Positions 1 through 11,224 of a DNA stretch of 64,000 bases are shown here, one piece after another. The notes below the pieces were generated by a model, which did not search any database, had not been told where the DNA came from, and worked only from the letters and a program-made list of their open reading frames with translations. The DNA comes from Artemia franciscana (lineage: Eukaryota; Arthropoda; Branchiopoda; Anostraca; Artemiidae). Within the stretch, counting starts at the first letter, position 1. Each line of letters opens with the position of its first letter. The position numbers and the translations under genes are program-made. Location: NCBI RefSeq assembly GCF_032884065.1, contig NC_088867.1, positions 29,433,252 to 29,497,251 of the forward strand, given 5' to 3'.

Positions 1-103
1 AAATTATAATACTTAATACTACTACTAATAATACTATTTTAGGGGACCCTTAATTAAAAACATAGTTCTGATTTGGGGGAATGGGCCTCCCAAAAACAGT
101 TCC

Positions 104-105
<2 letters not shown>

Positions 106-166
<61 letters not shown>
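106..166. repeat. poly-T tract
   Basis: An uninterrupted run of 61 T. It may be the reverse-strand poly-A tail of a retrocopy or simple slippage; no coding sequence or element end is recognisable beside it. Confidence 0.9.
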
Positions 167-167
<1 letters not shown>

Positions 168-194
168 AGTGGCTCGAAACTTAGCCATGTCCCT

Positions 195-3095
195 GGATGA
201 GTTCACCCTATTTTAGGCACCCTTGAATATACACGTATATTAATCCAAAAATTAAATAGAATAATGTTTTATTTGGTTGTTACTGTTTTTTCTAAGTAAA
301 TGCCTTTAAGGTCAGGTATAAAAAAAGAGTTTGGTTTTGTTGCCAAAAAAAAAGAAGAATAAATCAGCCTTTTGCAGGGTTGCTGCCTTTTTTTTTCATG
401 GAGGTTTCCGAATAACCTGAAATTTTCAAGTGGATCGACAAAAAAAAAGGAATTTTGCCGTAGATCGATAAACTAATTTTTTTCTGAAATGTGTTGTATT
501 CTAAAGATCCACTTACAAGGTCTAAATATCCTGAAAGTTCCATGTCCATCGGAGGAAAACAAGGTTTGGCCTAATTTGGGGTACAACGGATCAAAGAACC
601 CGAATTTTTGTGAATATTTTCTCTTCTTAAATTTGCTTTGTGTGGTGTATATTCCAGTAAGCAGCAAGCAGGTAGAAAAAAAACATAATAGGTTAATTTT
701 GGCCGTCACGAATATGTATGGGCACTCTTTCTGTTTTTGTTCTTTTTTTGAAGTACCTATTTCTGTTCTGTACATGCAAAAAAAAAAACGAAACAGAAAA
801 GAACCAGATGACCTGTTATTTTATTTTCTTGTTCGGTTCTGTTTCTAATTTAATAATAGCTATTTTGTCCGGTTTCTCTTTTTTTCCGACTTGTTTTTCT
901 TCTGTTCCCGATGTTATTTCAGTGATACGAGGTCGAGATATTCCGGAATTTGAGACTTACAAAATAGTGTTTTAAATCGTGAAGAACCGTGGTTAACTTC
1001 TTTCATTAATTTGCATAGATACAGTTGCACAAATTCATAAGAATCCTGGGGAGGGAAAAGTACATTTGTTTTATATTTACACCTATAAAAGAGTGGTATA
1101 TCCATGTTTTCTAGAGGGGGTGGACTCGGCTTTTTCTTCAGGAATGAACCACGAAAACAGTCCAATATAATCAAAAGTATGCCCACTCCTATTCTTACAA
1201 CAAAGCTTGAAGTGTTAACAATATCAAACATATTTTTCAACTGAATTATATAAGAGTCACTAAGCTGTTTATTTTTTTTTTTTTTTCAGGGGTCATCATA
1301 TGGAGCCGATGATTCTTGGATGTCCGTTTATGGCTTATTTGAAAAGAAATTAAATTTTCTAGTTCCCGAAAAGATTGGAGGGCAACTAGCCCCCACCCCA
1401 GTTTCACGCACAATATTTCCCCATTGTTTACATATAGTATTTGTTATTATAAAATATGCAGATATTTTTCAGCGGGGGATTTTCGTGTCTAGGTTGAGTT
1501 TGCATGGGGATACTTTTCTGTGTGGAGAAAAAAATTTTGAGGGATGAACTCTCGAGAAGAACTTTTACACTGGGGGGATATGACAAAATTCCTGCTTGAA
1601 ATTCTTTTTTATTTGTCTCACTTTCTCGTTGCCTAATCAATTTTGCATATGGAGATGTTCCGAGGGAATTGTCGGGCAGTGGGGGGGGGGGGTTTCAGCG
1701 TGTTTGGATTTTCAGGAAATAATTGCCACCGAAAGGTGGATTTCCAGAGTGATCGATAAAACGATTAGAGCTTAAAGTATTTTTCATATGAAAGTATGCC
1801 AAGGAGAATTTTTCAGGCTGAATTTTCTGCAAAAAATTTTGCGAGGGGAGTAGGATTTCACGAGGATGGAATTATGCACAAGGAATTTTAAGAGTGGGTG
1901 TATTGCATGTGGGAAAAAATTACCACGGAGTAACTTCCAGAGAGGAGAGGATATTTTTTTGGGGCGGGGGGCAGATTTACCCGCATTATTTGAAAAAACG
2001 GTCAGAAATTAATTTAAAAAAACAAGTTTGTTTCATTTGAAAGTAAGAAGAAACAATAAAACTCGAACGAACAGAAATTATTCCGTATATAAGAAGTTGC
2101 CTCCCCCTCCTCCAGATCTCGCTCCTTTATGCTAAAGTTTGACTATTTGTCCCAATTTCTTAAGAACGACTTCTGAGAAACAAGGGCTTTTTAATTAGAA
2201 TATGAATCTTTTTTATAAGAAGAACCTTAGCATGAAGAGCAAAGTATTGAAGAGAGGATAATCGCTTCATATACGGAATGATTTCTGTTCATTTGAAGTT
2301 TTAATGTTACTCCTTACTTTCAGGTACGTCTTGTTTTGATCTGAATCTATTTTGAGGAGTTATGTGTTCTTATATTTCTTAGCATTGGACGTGATCGTCT
2401 CTTACTAGGTAGCTAGTTACCGCTGCAATCCAGATAAAATAAAAATAAAAACTTTTTTTTTTAACTGAAAGTAAAAAGTTAAAAAGTCGGTTATATTAGG
2501 CCAGACCTTGGTTTCGCCTGATGGAAATGGAACTTTCAGGATATTTAGACTGGGCGAGTGGATCTTTTGAATACAACACATTTTGGAGAAAAATTTAGTT
2601 TATCGACCTATGGCAAAATTCTTTTTCTTTCTTCGTCGATCTGCTTGAAAATTTCAGGTTATTCAGAAGCCTCCATGAAAAAAAGGCAACAAACCTGCGA
2701 AGGCTGATAGGTTCTTCTTTTTATGCCACAAAACCGAAGTCTTTCATACCTGACCTAAAAGGCATTTATTTAAAAAAAAAGAATAACAACCAAGTAAAAC
2801 ATCATTTTATTTAATTTGTGGCTTAATACACGTGTATGCACAAGGGTGCCTACAGTATTTGCTTGGGCATTGAAGTCTCCTTGATCGAAGGACTTACGAA
2901 TATAAATTCTGGGTTTGGAGAGGGGGAGTTTTGGTCTTTTCTGGGTTGTCAAATCAGCTTTTCTTATATTAGGCTCCTTTTGGCCCGAATTTGTGATTCT
3001 CTTAGCTAAGCAACAACTTTTGAAAGTTTCAAACCAATTTTCCTTCGTTTTGACCTCAAGAAATTTATTTTCAAGTAAAATAGGGTGAATTCAGC
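195..3095. mobile_element. element with long inverted terminal arms
   Basis: The left arm (about 195-590) reappears inverted at about 2495-3095. Matching landmarks include the AATAGGGTGAATTC / GTTCACCCTATT segment, a GGGTGCCT / AGGCACCC block, the Phe-rich stretch near 400-480 against 2580-2700, and GAACTTTCAGG near 2530 against CCTGAAAGTTC near 530. The right arm has about 220 extra bases (2857-3078). The interior holds a hairpin unit (2030-2330) and no convincing gene; short open frames at 489-848, 718-975 and 1320-1547 have no recognisable domain. This could be a foldback transposon or two inverted copies of a repeat flanking unrelated DNA. Confidence 0.5.
2030..2330. repeat. diverged hairpin unit (family B type)
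   Basis: Left arm CGAACAGAAATTATTCCGTA and the matching TACGGAATGATTTCTGTTC on the right face each other. The inner TTTATGCTAAAG and CTTAGCATGAAGAG segments also pair. It is the same kind of palindrome as the units at 4110-4400, 5085-5310 and 63655-63905, but older: the arms are clearly diverged and the spacer is long. Confidence 0.6.
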
Positions 3096-3249
3096 CAGGT
3101 ACTTGGTTTACCTCTGAAACAAGCGAATTTGCAGAAAGAAAATTCGCTTTTAGCGTTCCTTTTACAAGGATTGAACTTGCTAAAAAAAGAAGAAAAATTA
3201 TAGTTTTTTCTACGGTGGACAACCAATTTTCAATGTATTTTCAATCCAA

Positions 3250-4109
3250 AAAACCATATACACCGAACTTCAACAAATTAATTCGGTTGATGGAAGGAGC
3301 TGGAATTCTGCTACAAAATGGTAGAAAAAATTCACCTTTCGTTGGTTTTTTCAAAACCGTAGGGGATCGAAAAATATCATACCAACACTTGCTTATGCCA
3401 CAAGTCTTAAATATTCAAAAAAAGCAATATAATGGGTAGTTGAGATGCTATTTTATTTAAAGAAAAACAAACATAATTTAGGAAGACACAAAATTAAACC
3501 TATTTTACGTTTTATCGTTTCACGACGTTCATAAATGGGCTAAACCTGTTTTGTCTCTGATAAACTCGAAACTTAAAGGGCATGTAGACAGAGACGCACA
3601 AACCTCAATTAAATTAAAGTGTTTTGATGTTTGGTTATACATATGTAAGTTAAGTAAGCAAGTCTTGTTGAGCTAAGGACCAGGGGCCATGGCAATACCA
3701 AACAAAAAGCAAAATTCACTTTTAAATAATTGTCATTACATAAACATAACATGAACATTACATGACACAAACAAAGAGAAACACAAATAGAAAAAATCTA
3801 CTTCTATGCTTCATTGCCAATCTGAGGAATGATCCTAAATTTTTATTTCTTGCGAAACATTCATCCCTCATCACATTCACCAGCCAACTCTCATCAAGCT
3901 CACTCTTTCCATACACTTCACCTCTCAACTCACCCAAGTCTATACGCTCATATATCACATGACCCACACTCATCCATACTTCGACACATTGGACAAAAGT
4001 ACAGACTATCTTGCCCTCTCTTGCTCCCTATATAGCTCCTTCTTACCCTAAGCAATGAACTATTCCCCTTCAGTTCAATTATATACTTCAATTCCTCTTT
4101 TTTAAAATT
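3250..4109 (-). mobile_element. LINE-A copy 1, 3' segment (zinc knuckle, C-terminus, 3' UTR)
   Basis: Read on the minus strand this is the last part of a non-LTR retrotransposon ORF. It runs from a CPMC..MDE motif (CxxC of a CCHC-type zinc knuckle, about 3990-4010), across a one-base frameshift, into a 60-residue C-terminus (VGH.IYER ... ELDESWLV ... FLRLAMKHRSR) that stops near 3758. About 500 bases of 3' UTR follow. The same sequence lies in the opposite direction at 29656-30381, with mostly conservative residue changes, and copies of this protein tail are otherwise unrecognised. The 5' part continues at 6787 on the far side of an inserted family B element. Confidence 0.7.
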
Positions 4110-4400
4110 AAATAAAAAAACTAGTTTTTTTAACTAAAAGTAAGGAGTGACATTAAAACTTAAAACGAACAGAAATTACTCCGTATATAAAATCGGTTGT
4201 CCCCTCCGCAATCCCTCGCTCTTTACGCTAAAGTTTTTGATTGTTTTAAAAAGTAAAATTGTGGCAAAGATTCAAACTTTAGCATAAAGAGCGAGGGATT
4301 GCGAAGGGGACAACCCATTTCATATACGGAGTAATTTCCGTTCGTTTTAAGTTTTAATGTCGCTCCTTACTTTCAGTTTAAAAAAAAACTAGTTTTTTTT
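4110..4400. repeat. hairpin unit P2
   Basis: A near-perfect palindrome. The arms share CGTATAT, CGCAATCCCTCGCTCTTTA and ACTTTAGC, and are separated by a spacer of about 45 bases around 4235-4275. Both edges carry AAAAACTAGTTTTTT. The CAATCCCTCGCTC variant occurs in both arms of this unit and in no other unit of the window. Confidence 0.85.
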
Positions 4401-4659
4401 TTTTATTTAATTCCTGAACGTTTTTGAATTAATGCATGTTTGGTTTTGGCTCTCCGTACATAAATTATTAAAATGAAATTTGTATAATAATTCTTTTTTT
4501 GGCTAAATGGCTTTCTCTTAGTTTTGATCAGACGATTTTGAGAAATAAGGGGTGGGGAAGGAGGCCTAGTTGCCCTCCAATATTTCGGTTACTTAAAAAG
4601 GCAACTAGAACTTTTACTTTTTAACGAATGTTTTTATTAGTAAAAAACATACATAACTT

Positions 4660-4985
4660 AAGAATTAACTTACGTAACAAACTTTTATATTCTTATATTT
4701 TTGATTATATATATGAGGGGGTTTGTCCCCTCGTTAATACCTCGCTCTTCACACTAAATCTTAAGTTTTGTCCCAATTCTTTAAGCATGACCCCTTAATT
4801 AGAAAGGCCGTAGAATAAATAGTTGAAATTACTAAAAATACTTTAGCATAAAGAGTGAAGTATTTATCTCCTCCTAAATGCCTCACTCTTTACGCTAAAG
4901 TATTTTTAGAACCCCTCATATGCGTAATAATCTCTGTTCGTTTTAAGTTTTAATGCTACTCCTTACTTTCAATTGAAAAAACTTT
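4660..4985. repeat. hairpin unit, second subtype
   Basis: The left arm reads TATATGAGGGGGTTTGTCCC and CTCGCTCTTCACACTAAA. The right arm contains GCCTCACTCTTTACGCTAAA and CCCCTCATATGCGTAATAA. A spacer with GGCCGTAGAATAAATAG lies between the arms. This subtype alternates with the P2 subtype inside family B elements (4110-6786, 47385-48500, 51835-53495). Confidence 0.7.
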
Positions 4986-5084
4986 TTCATGTTTATATTT
5001 TCATTGTTTTTTTTTAATAGTGATGCTAGAAAATCCTGTGCCCTTTTCATTGAATTTCTCTTCCCCCAAGAAATATTCGAACAG

Positions 5085-5310
5085 AAATAAAACGAACAGA
5101 AATTACTCCGTATACGAAAGGGGCTTTTCCTCCTCAATGCCCTGCTCTTTATGCTAAAGTTTGACTCTTTCTCTTAACTCTACTTTTTAAAACAGTAAAA
5201 AACTTTAGCGTAAAGAGCGGGGCATTGAGGAGGAAAAGCCACTTTCGTATACGGAGTAATTTCTGTTCGTTTTAAGTTTTAATGTCGCTCCTTACTTTCA
5301 TTTAAAAAAC
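5085..5310. repeat. hairpin unit P4
   Basis: Arms of about 75 bases face each other. Both contain TACGAAAG next to the shared CTTTTCCTCCTCAATGCC, variants not seen in the other units. The spacer around 5160-5205 is CTCTTTCTCTTAACTCTACT-like, as in the units at 47398 and 63655. Confidence 0.85.
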
Positions 5311-5549
5311 TTTTTTTTGTTTAATTTCTGGACGTTTTTGAATTAATGTATGTTTTGATCTTGGCTCTACGCACATAAATAATTAAAACGAAATTTGCCT
5401 ATTAATTTTTTTGGCTAAATGGCTTTTTCATAGTTTTAATCGGAAGATTTTGAGAAAAAATGAGCGAGGGCCCTCCAATTTTTTGATTACTTAAAAAGGC
5501 ATTAACTTTAAATTTTTTATGAACATTTTCATAAGTAAAAAATATACGT

Positions 5550-5835
5550 AACTTACGAATTAACTTACGTAGCAAACTTCTGTATTCGAATGTTTTTATT
5601 GCATATATGAGGGGGCTCACCCCTCGTCGATACCTCGCTCTTTACACTGAATCTTAAATTTTGTCCCAATTCCTTAAGAATGGCCCCTGAATCACAAAGG
5701 TCGTAGAGAAAATAGCTGTAATTACTAAAAATACTTTAGCATAAAGAGCGAGGTATTACGAGGAGGTAAACCCCTCATATGCGTTATAATGTCTGTTCGT
5801 TTTCAATTTTAATGCTGCTCGTCACTTTCAGTAGA
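5550..5835. repeat. hairpin unit, second subtype
   Basis: Left arm TATATGAGGGGGCTCACCCC plus ACCTCGCTCTTTACACTGAA; right arm ATAAAGAGCGAGGTATTACG plus AACCCCTCATATGCG. The spacer again includes the GTCGTAGAGAAAATAGCTG type sequence. It lies directly upstream of the unique tail of this family B element. Confidence 0.7.
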
Positions 5836-6786
5836 AAAAACTTTTCACATTTATTTTTTCATTATTTTTTTAAATAATGCTAGAAAATCCTGTGCCCCCT
5901 CCATTGAAAGTCTCTTCCCCCATGAGAAGTTCCTCCATGGAAAGATCCTCCCACGTAACTCCTCCCCTCCCTCAACTCCCCGCCCAAACCAAAAAAATCC
6001 CCCTGAAAACATCTGTACGCTTCCCAGTAACCATTACTATATATAAACACAGGTCAAAGTTTGTATCTCGCAGCACCTCCCACGGGGACTGCGGGGGAGT
6101 AAGTCGTCCCCAAAGACATAGTTATTAGGTTTTTCGACTATGGTGAATAAAATGGCTATCTCAGAATTTTGATCCGGTGACTTTGGGGAAAAAATGAGCG
6201 TGGGAGAGGGGCCTAGGTGCCCTCCAATTTTTTCGGTCACTTAAAAAGGGCACTAGAACTTTTAATTTCCGTTAGAATGAGCCCTTTCGCGACATTCTAG
6301 GACCACTGAGTCGATACGATCACCCCTGGGAAAAAAAAAACACGTATCCGTATTTTGTCTTCTGGCAAAAATGCGAAATTCCACATTTGTATAGATAGGG
6401 GCTTGAAACTTCTACAATAGGGTTCTCTGATACGCTGAATCTGATGGTGTGATTTTCTTTAAGATCGTATGACTTTTAGGGGGTGTTTTCCCCCTATTTT
6501 CTAAAATAAGGCAAATTTTCTCAGGCTCGTAACTTTTGATGGGTATAAATGATCTTGATGAAATTTATATATTTAAAATCAGCATTAAAATGCGATTCTT
6601 TTGATGTAACTATTGGTATCAAAATTCCATTTTTTAGAGTTTCAGTTACTATTGAGCCGGGTCGCTCCTTACTACAGTTTGTTACCACGAACTGTTTGAT
6701 ATCTCTTAGCATCGAAGTTCCGGTTTTTAGAGTTTCGTTTACTATCGAGCCGAGCCTTACTACAGTCGTTACCACGAACTGTTTGA

Positions 6787-7630
6787 TTCATCTTAAGCAA
6801 AATCTTTTCCCACCCCCACGTCTCCTCCACGAACGTACGGAGGCGCATGGAATCAGAAAGGCTTTTTTAATGCTGCCGAAGCTGTTTCTCTTGATCTCGT
6901 ACAATACTACCTATCATATTTGCAACCTCTATATCTGCCACTAATACCTTATTCCACATTTCTCCCACTCCGCCTTCTTGTAAAATCCTCCTTACCTGGT
7001 ACGGCCCTGACCTTGGAGATTCATCTCTGAAAACTTCTAAATAAGCATATTTAAATAATCGCAATCATGGCACCTTCAGTGTACGCTCCCAAAATCTGTT
7101 ATTATTCACAAGCCTTCAACTTCAGCCCACAACCTCTAGCGAGGGAATCCCCAGATCCCCTTTAACTACTAAACTATTCATATTTTCTTTTAAAATCTAG
7201 CCAACTTTTATAATATCCCAGTTGTATCCTTTCGAACTTTTCACTTTTATGGATTCCCCAATTTTTCGAGACATAATGTATCAATGATATCACCTTATTC
7301 CTAAAAATTTCTTTCTGTATCCTAGAATCGCTAATATCCCTTGTCTGACTTGTTAAAATTAAATTTAAGCACATCCTACCCAGTTCCCCACTACTTCCAA
7401 TATGCTTAATCTATTTAATTTAAAACGTCTCCCTTAAATATGTTTATCCATCCTTAACTTTGAGCTCTCTACCTCCAAAAATATGCCTCTTTTCCTCACT
7501 TAATTGACGACGATTCCTAGACATTAAAAACACTGCTTTGCCAACACTCAACTCAAGTTTCTTATTTTATAACAAAAATTCAGTAATAAATGCAAGAACT
7601 TCTGTTACTTCTGGCCTGAATCTGCAACTG
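6787..7630 (-). mobile_element. LINE-A copy 1, 5' segment (reverse transcriptase thumb and connector)
   Basis: On the minus strand, broken frames encode the region after the polymerase fingers/palm. A KAVFLMSRNRRQLSEEKR-like stretch comes near 7560-7480. It is followed by a stretch ending ISLIHYVSKNWGIHKSEKFE (frame 7374-7174), then VFRDESPRSGPYQVRRILQE and a W..ILLKM segment (7064-6800). The same protein is encoded on the plus strand at 19357-20357. Several indels and stops make it a pseudogene. It continues at 4109 after removal of the family B insert. Confidence 0.7.
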
Positions 7631-7634
7631 AAAC

Positions 7635-7795
7635 TATAAACAAAGATTTAAAGGAAACCGGAACCTCCTGGGAGGGTGTAAAGAGGGGGGCTTTAAATAG
7701 ATTAGGTTGGTGGAGGAGCATAGGTAGCTGTTGTTGGCCTCAGGTGGCTTGGTGTTGCAGTGAGTTATTAGTAGTAGTAGTAGTAGTAGTATTAT
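7635..7795 (+). mobile_element. RTE-like LINE, extreme 3' end with (TAG)n tail
   Basis: The protein reads roughly KDLKET.TSWEGVK.GALNRLGW, as at 11095-11180 and 49060-49130, and then ends in GAGTTATTAGTAGTAGTAG. A 3' microsatellite tail instead of poly-A is characteristic of RTE-clade LINEs. It directly abuts the 5' boundary of LINE-A copy 1. Confidence 0.7.
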
Positions 7796-7844
7796 CTGCA
7801 AAAAGGAGCATCAACATTTGGACTCCCTACTCATCCACATGCAA

Positions 7845-9060
7845 CACATGAAATTGAATAACATATTTTGCTTTTGCTGATTAGCTTAAACTTACAGGTC
7901 GCGAAAAGACTGAAAGAGGGACATGGGGACCTGAATGAAGACAAAAGTTTTGGAAACAATTTGTTGTTTTAATTCGTGACTAAGCGTTGGGAACTGTCCT
8001 GTTTTTTTGGAAGAAACAGAAACTTTTCTGTTTCTCACGGCTCAGAAAAGCCTTTTAAGATTAATTATTTCCTAAGAAAAATTATTTTCCTAAATTATTT
8101 CCTAATTCAAAAGAAAAAAACATGGTTTGAGAGTAGTTCGCATGATGGCAGGCGTTCATCCCCCCGGAAATAACCCCCCCCCCTCACTCGGAAAATATCC
8201 TCCACCCGGAAATTACATGCTTTGAAAATCGCCCTCCGTGGAAAATATCCCTCAACAGAAAATACCCACGTGGATAATACCCCAACGGTAAAGACCCCCG
8301 GAAATTACCCACGCGGACAATCCCCCCCAAGAAAAATACCTTCAGCTGAAAATACTTCTCCGCAAAACAAAAATTAAATAAAACACCTTCTACGGAAATT
8401 GAAACCTGGAAAATGACCCCCCCCCCTTGAAAAATTCTACTACCACACGGCTGGTTGGTCTCCAATCTCTTGGACTTCAAAAAATGAACTAAAACTCTCA
8501 ATTTCTCATCTAATTAGCATACTCTGAAGTTTCTGAGACCTTGAGAGGAAAGTGGGAACGAGGAAGGGGTGGACCCCCCCCCCTGTGCGGAATAAACTGC
8601 TCATCTTGGGGTTAACGTTATTCTTTACTTTCATAAACAGCAGAGACTAGAAATATTCCCAGAAATTATAAGGGAGTAGATATGAATTTCACATTTATGA
8701 TACATTAAAAGTTTCTTTTGTACCCCCCCCCCCAAAAAAAAAAATATTTGCTGGAAAATATCTTTTATAGTCTTTTTTCTGGGAAACTTTCCCACCAAGG
8801 AGGGGACTACCGGCATGATTTTAAAATAATCAGAAACTAATCCTTTTCAAATGAAAGTACGCTAAGAAAAATTTTTTATCCGAAATCGTCCGCAAGAAAT
8901 TTTCTTGGTGGTATTCAGCTAGAATGGAATTTTGCGGGGGAAATTTTCCCGGAGAAGGTATTTTTACGTGAAAAAAACTTTCCACGAAGGAATTTTCTTT
9001 GGGAGGAAGGAAAATTCATTCAGGGGTAGTCAGATTTCCCGGTATTATTTAAAAATGACC
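7845..9060 (-). repeat. family C repeat, copy 1
   Basis: It matches, in inverted order, the sequences at 15180-16075 and 17460-17865. Shared landmarks are GAAATTGAATAACATATTTTGC, the CATGATGGC / GCCATCATG boundary, the TTTCATAAACAGCAGAGAC segment and the TGCCGG.. edge near 8812. Between 8155 and 8440 are degenerate units of the type GGAAAATATCCCCC separated by C-runs. Open frames here are glycine/proline-rich by-products of those units. Which strand is forward is arbitrary. Confidence 0.6.
8155..8440. repeat. short degenerate tandem units, C-rich
   Basis: Units of about 18-25 bases built on the pattern CCCCxGGAAAATAxCC are repeated more than ten times with heavy divergence. The mirror-image G-rich version is at 15660-15960 and a weaker one is at 13690-13860. 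Confidence 0.65.
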
Positions 9061-9489
9061 AGAAATTAAATTTGGAAAAAAAGTTTTTAGAAAAAAAGTT
9101 TAGAACATAATGGCCGTTTAATAAGGAAAATAAGCTTTTCTTATAAAATTCGTCTATTATTAAGGAGAGGTCATAGATCTGTGTATAGGGAGGGGGCAAA
9201 GATACCCAAAGGAGTGCATTTCAGTGGCTTAATTTACTAAGCTTCACTGAGCCTTCAGATGCAAACTAAAGAATTGTTTGGGACTTGCTGCCTAATTCTT
9301 CTTAATTCCCACGTATATTTTCAGTATACACCTTTATACACCAAGTTAGTCAAGGTTACATTTGATGAAATTGTGTACATTATTGTATAATTTCCAATCT
9401 TCTGTTATGAAAGAGAGGATGGTGCTTGAAACCACTTCGAAGGAGCCGGATTTTCCGGCATGATCTGATTAATAATCAGAAATTAAAAT

Positions 9490-9790
9490 TTAGAAAAATA
9501 TTTTTTTCAACTGAAAGTGCAAAACAACATTGAAAAAGACAAATATTAGTCCATATATGAGTGGGGCTGCACTCTCCTAAATCGCTTGCTTGTGAAACTA
9601 AAGTCTCTATTGCTTTGACAAAGCTTTTTATACTAATTAAACGGCCCTAATGTCTGTGAAGTCTTCATTAAAGAATCGGGAAAATAGTCAAAGTTTAGTG
9701 TAAGAAGAGAGGGGATAAGGAGGGGGAACCCCCTCATATATCAAATTTTTTTATTGAACGTTTTAATGTAGGCCCTTGCTTTTACTTAAA
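9490..9790. repeat. old hairpin unit
   Basis: AAAGACAAATATTAGTCCATATATGAG on the left is answered by CCCCCTCATATATCAAA and a diverged TTATTGAACGTTTTAATG on the right. AAGTTTAGTGTAAGAAGAG pairs with the CTTGCTTGTGAAACTAAAG segment. The arms are much more diverged than in other units. Confidence 0.5.
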
Positions 9791-9879
9791 AAAACTTGTT
9801 TTTTTCTCTTTAATTGCTTAAAGGATTGCTGTATTGAATATCTACGCATTTGTAGTAGTCTTAATATAAGTGTATGGAA

Positions 9880-10640
9880 AAATGGTGGACGAGGGGGGAT
9901 TGTTGCCCTCCACTAACTTCCAACCCATTTAAAGGGTACTACAGCTTTCAATTTGCAATCCAATGAGCCTCCATTGAAGTTTATGCGACCACCCTATCCA
10001 TAGAAACTTTATGTGTCCCGGACCGTAGCTTGTAACCCTTGCCTTCAGGTTTCTGGGGGAGGATAATCTTCAAAGATATACATTTGAACCATTCAACTAC
10101 GCTGAACAAACAGAATATCTAAAAATTTTGATTGAATGTACTTGGGAAAATGATGGGCGTAGGGGGAGTAGCTGTCATCTGATCATTTTGACTCTTAAAA
10201 TGGGCACAACAATTTCTGATTATCAATCTATTGAGCCCCATCCAAGATTTATACAACCATACTTTCTATGAAAAACCTTATATGCCCTTATGGGATAACT
10301 TACAACCCTCGCCCTTAGGGCTTTGAGGGAGTGAGTTGTCATCCTTAAAGACATAATTTCAGGACTTTTCACCTACTTTAAACAAAATGACTATCTCAGA
10401 ATTCTGATTGGACGTGTTCGGGGAAATGATGAGTGGGGTGGCGTGTTGCTCTTCAATCACTTTCGACTATTAAAAAGGGCGCTAGCTCTTTCAGTTTCCA
10501 ATCGGGTGAGTCCTTTTCGAAGTTTTTTTTATGACAACTCCTTCTATGTGAAGTGCCCTGGTCTAAAAAACATAAAACCCCAAAAACAAATGAATAATAC
10601 ATTGTGCCTACATCGCTCTTTACTTCGGTAGCGCTATTAC
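9880..10640 (+). repeat. satellite-like array S1, block 1
   Basis: About 270-base units recur with the motifs TTGCCCTCC, GGGCACTA, AATGAGCC, AAGTTTATACGACCACC, CTTATATGCCC, ACTTACAACCCT and CAACTACGCTGAACAAAATGGCTATCTCA. At least two and a half units are present. Similar blocks lie at 14400-14950, 30850-32510, 35380-35720 and 62850-63180. The tail of family B contains one related unit, so S1 and family B share ancestry. Confidence 0.65.
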
Positions 10641-10849
10641 GCTGCCTTGATTATCGACTTCGTGTACATTTAATGACTATTGAGCAGCCAGGCCCAAAAG
10701 AGTGAAAATAGCGCCCTCGTAATACACTTTCTTTAAAGGACTAATATGGCAGATGAAGGCTCGGGGACCTGGAATCTTTCAACAAGATACGCCTTAAAAA
10801 AATCTTAACGACATTCACGTAAGGTTTTTTTAAAAAAAAAGAGGCAGAG

Positions 10850-11220
10850 AAATTGCCTACGGATTGTTCTGGGTACCCGGCTGACTGACCGTATTTCAAA
10901 CAGTAGGCTGTACGAAAAATGTGGTTCAATCCCGCTTTCTAGGGTTATAATGAAAGAAAGGTTGAGATGGCTAGGCCACGTTCTACGGATGAAGGATGAC
11001 AGATTACCGAAGATTGTCCTTTTTGGCCAAACGTCTGGGGCTACACGGAAAGCAGGTCGTCCTTGTCTGGGTTGGGAGGATGTCATAAATAAAGATTTAA
11101 AGGAAATGGAAACTTCCTGGGAGGGTGTAAAGAGGGAGGCTTTAAATAGATTAGGTTGGAGGAGAAGCGTGCGTAGCTGTGTTGGCCTCAGGCGGCTTGA
11201 TTTAAAAGGAAAATAAGAGG
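10850..11220 (+). mobile_element. RTE-like LINE, C-terminal coding fragment
   Basis: The open frame 10950-11216 reads MKERLRWLGHVLRMKDDRL and then a GRPCLGWEDVI segment and WEGVKREALNRLGWRRSVRS. This tail after the reverse-transcriptase domain is typical of RTE-type LINEs. Just upstream, TRLTDRISNSRLYEKCGSIP is readable in shifted frames. It is 5'-truncated and the (TAG)n tail is missing, so it is a dead fragment. Better preserved upstream sequence of the same family is at 48590-49200. Confidence 0.8.
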
Positions 11221-11224
11221 CTTA

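Larger units (their letters stand above)
4110..6786 (+). mobile_element. family B non-coding element, longest copy, inserted in LINE-A
   Basis: A 2.7 kb composite of hairpin units followed by an approximately 900-base unique tail. The tail ends in a short hairpin (AGTTCGT, loop TACC, ACGAACT) and then GTTTGA. The insertion interrupts LINE-A: the flanks read AAAATT | element | TTCATC, whereas the uninterrupted LINE-A copy at 20190-20215 has no insert, so the target duplication is only TT or ATT. The terminal hairpin module is duplicated at 6640-6700 and 6720-6786. Partial relatives lie at 17866, 47385, 51835, 54095 and 63470. The open frame 5877-6128 recurs in relatives but is proline/serine-rich and domain-free, so it is probably not coding. 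Confidence 0.7.

Noticed and set aside
5877-6128. Pro/Ser-rich open frame shared by three family B copies
   Set aside because: The relatives (18558-18779 and 52415-52654) have substitutions, indels and stops without protein-level constraint, and no domain is seen. It is shared because the DNA is repeated.
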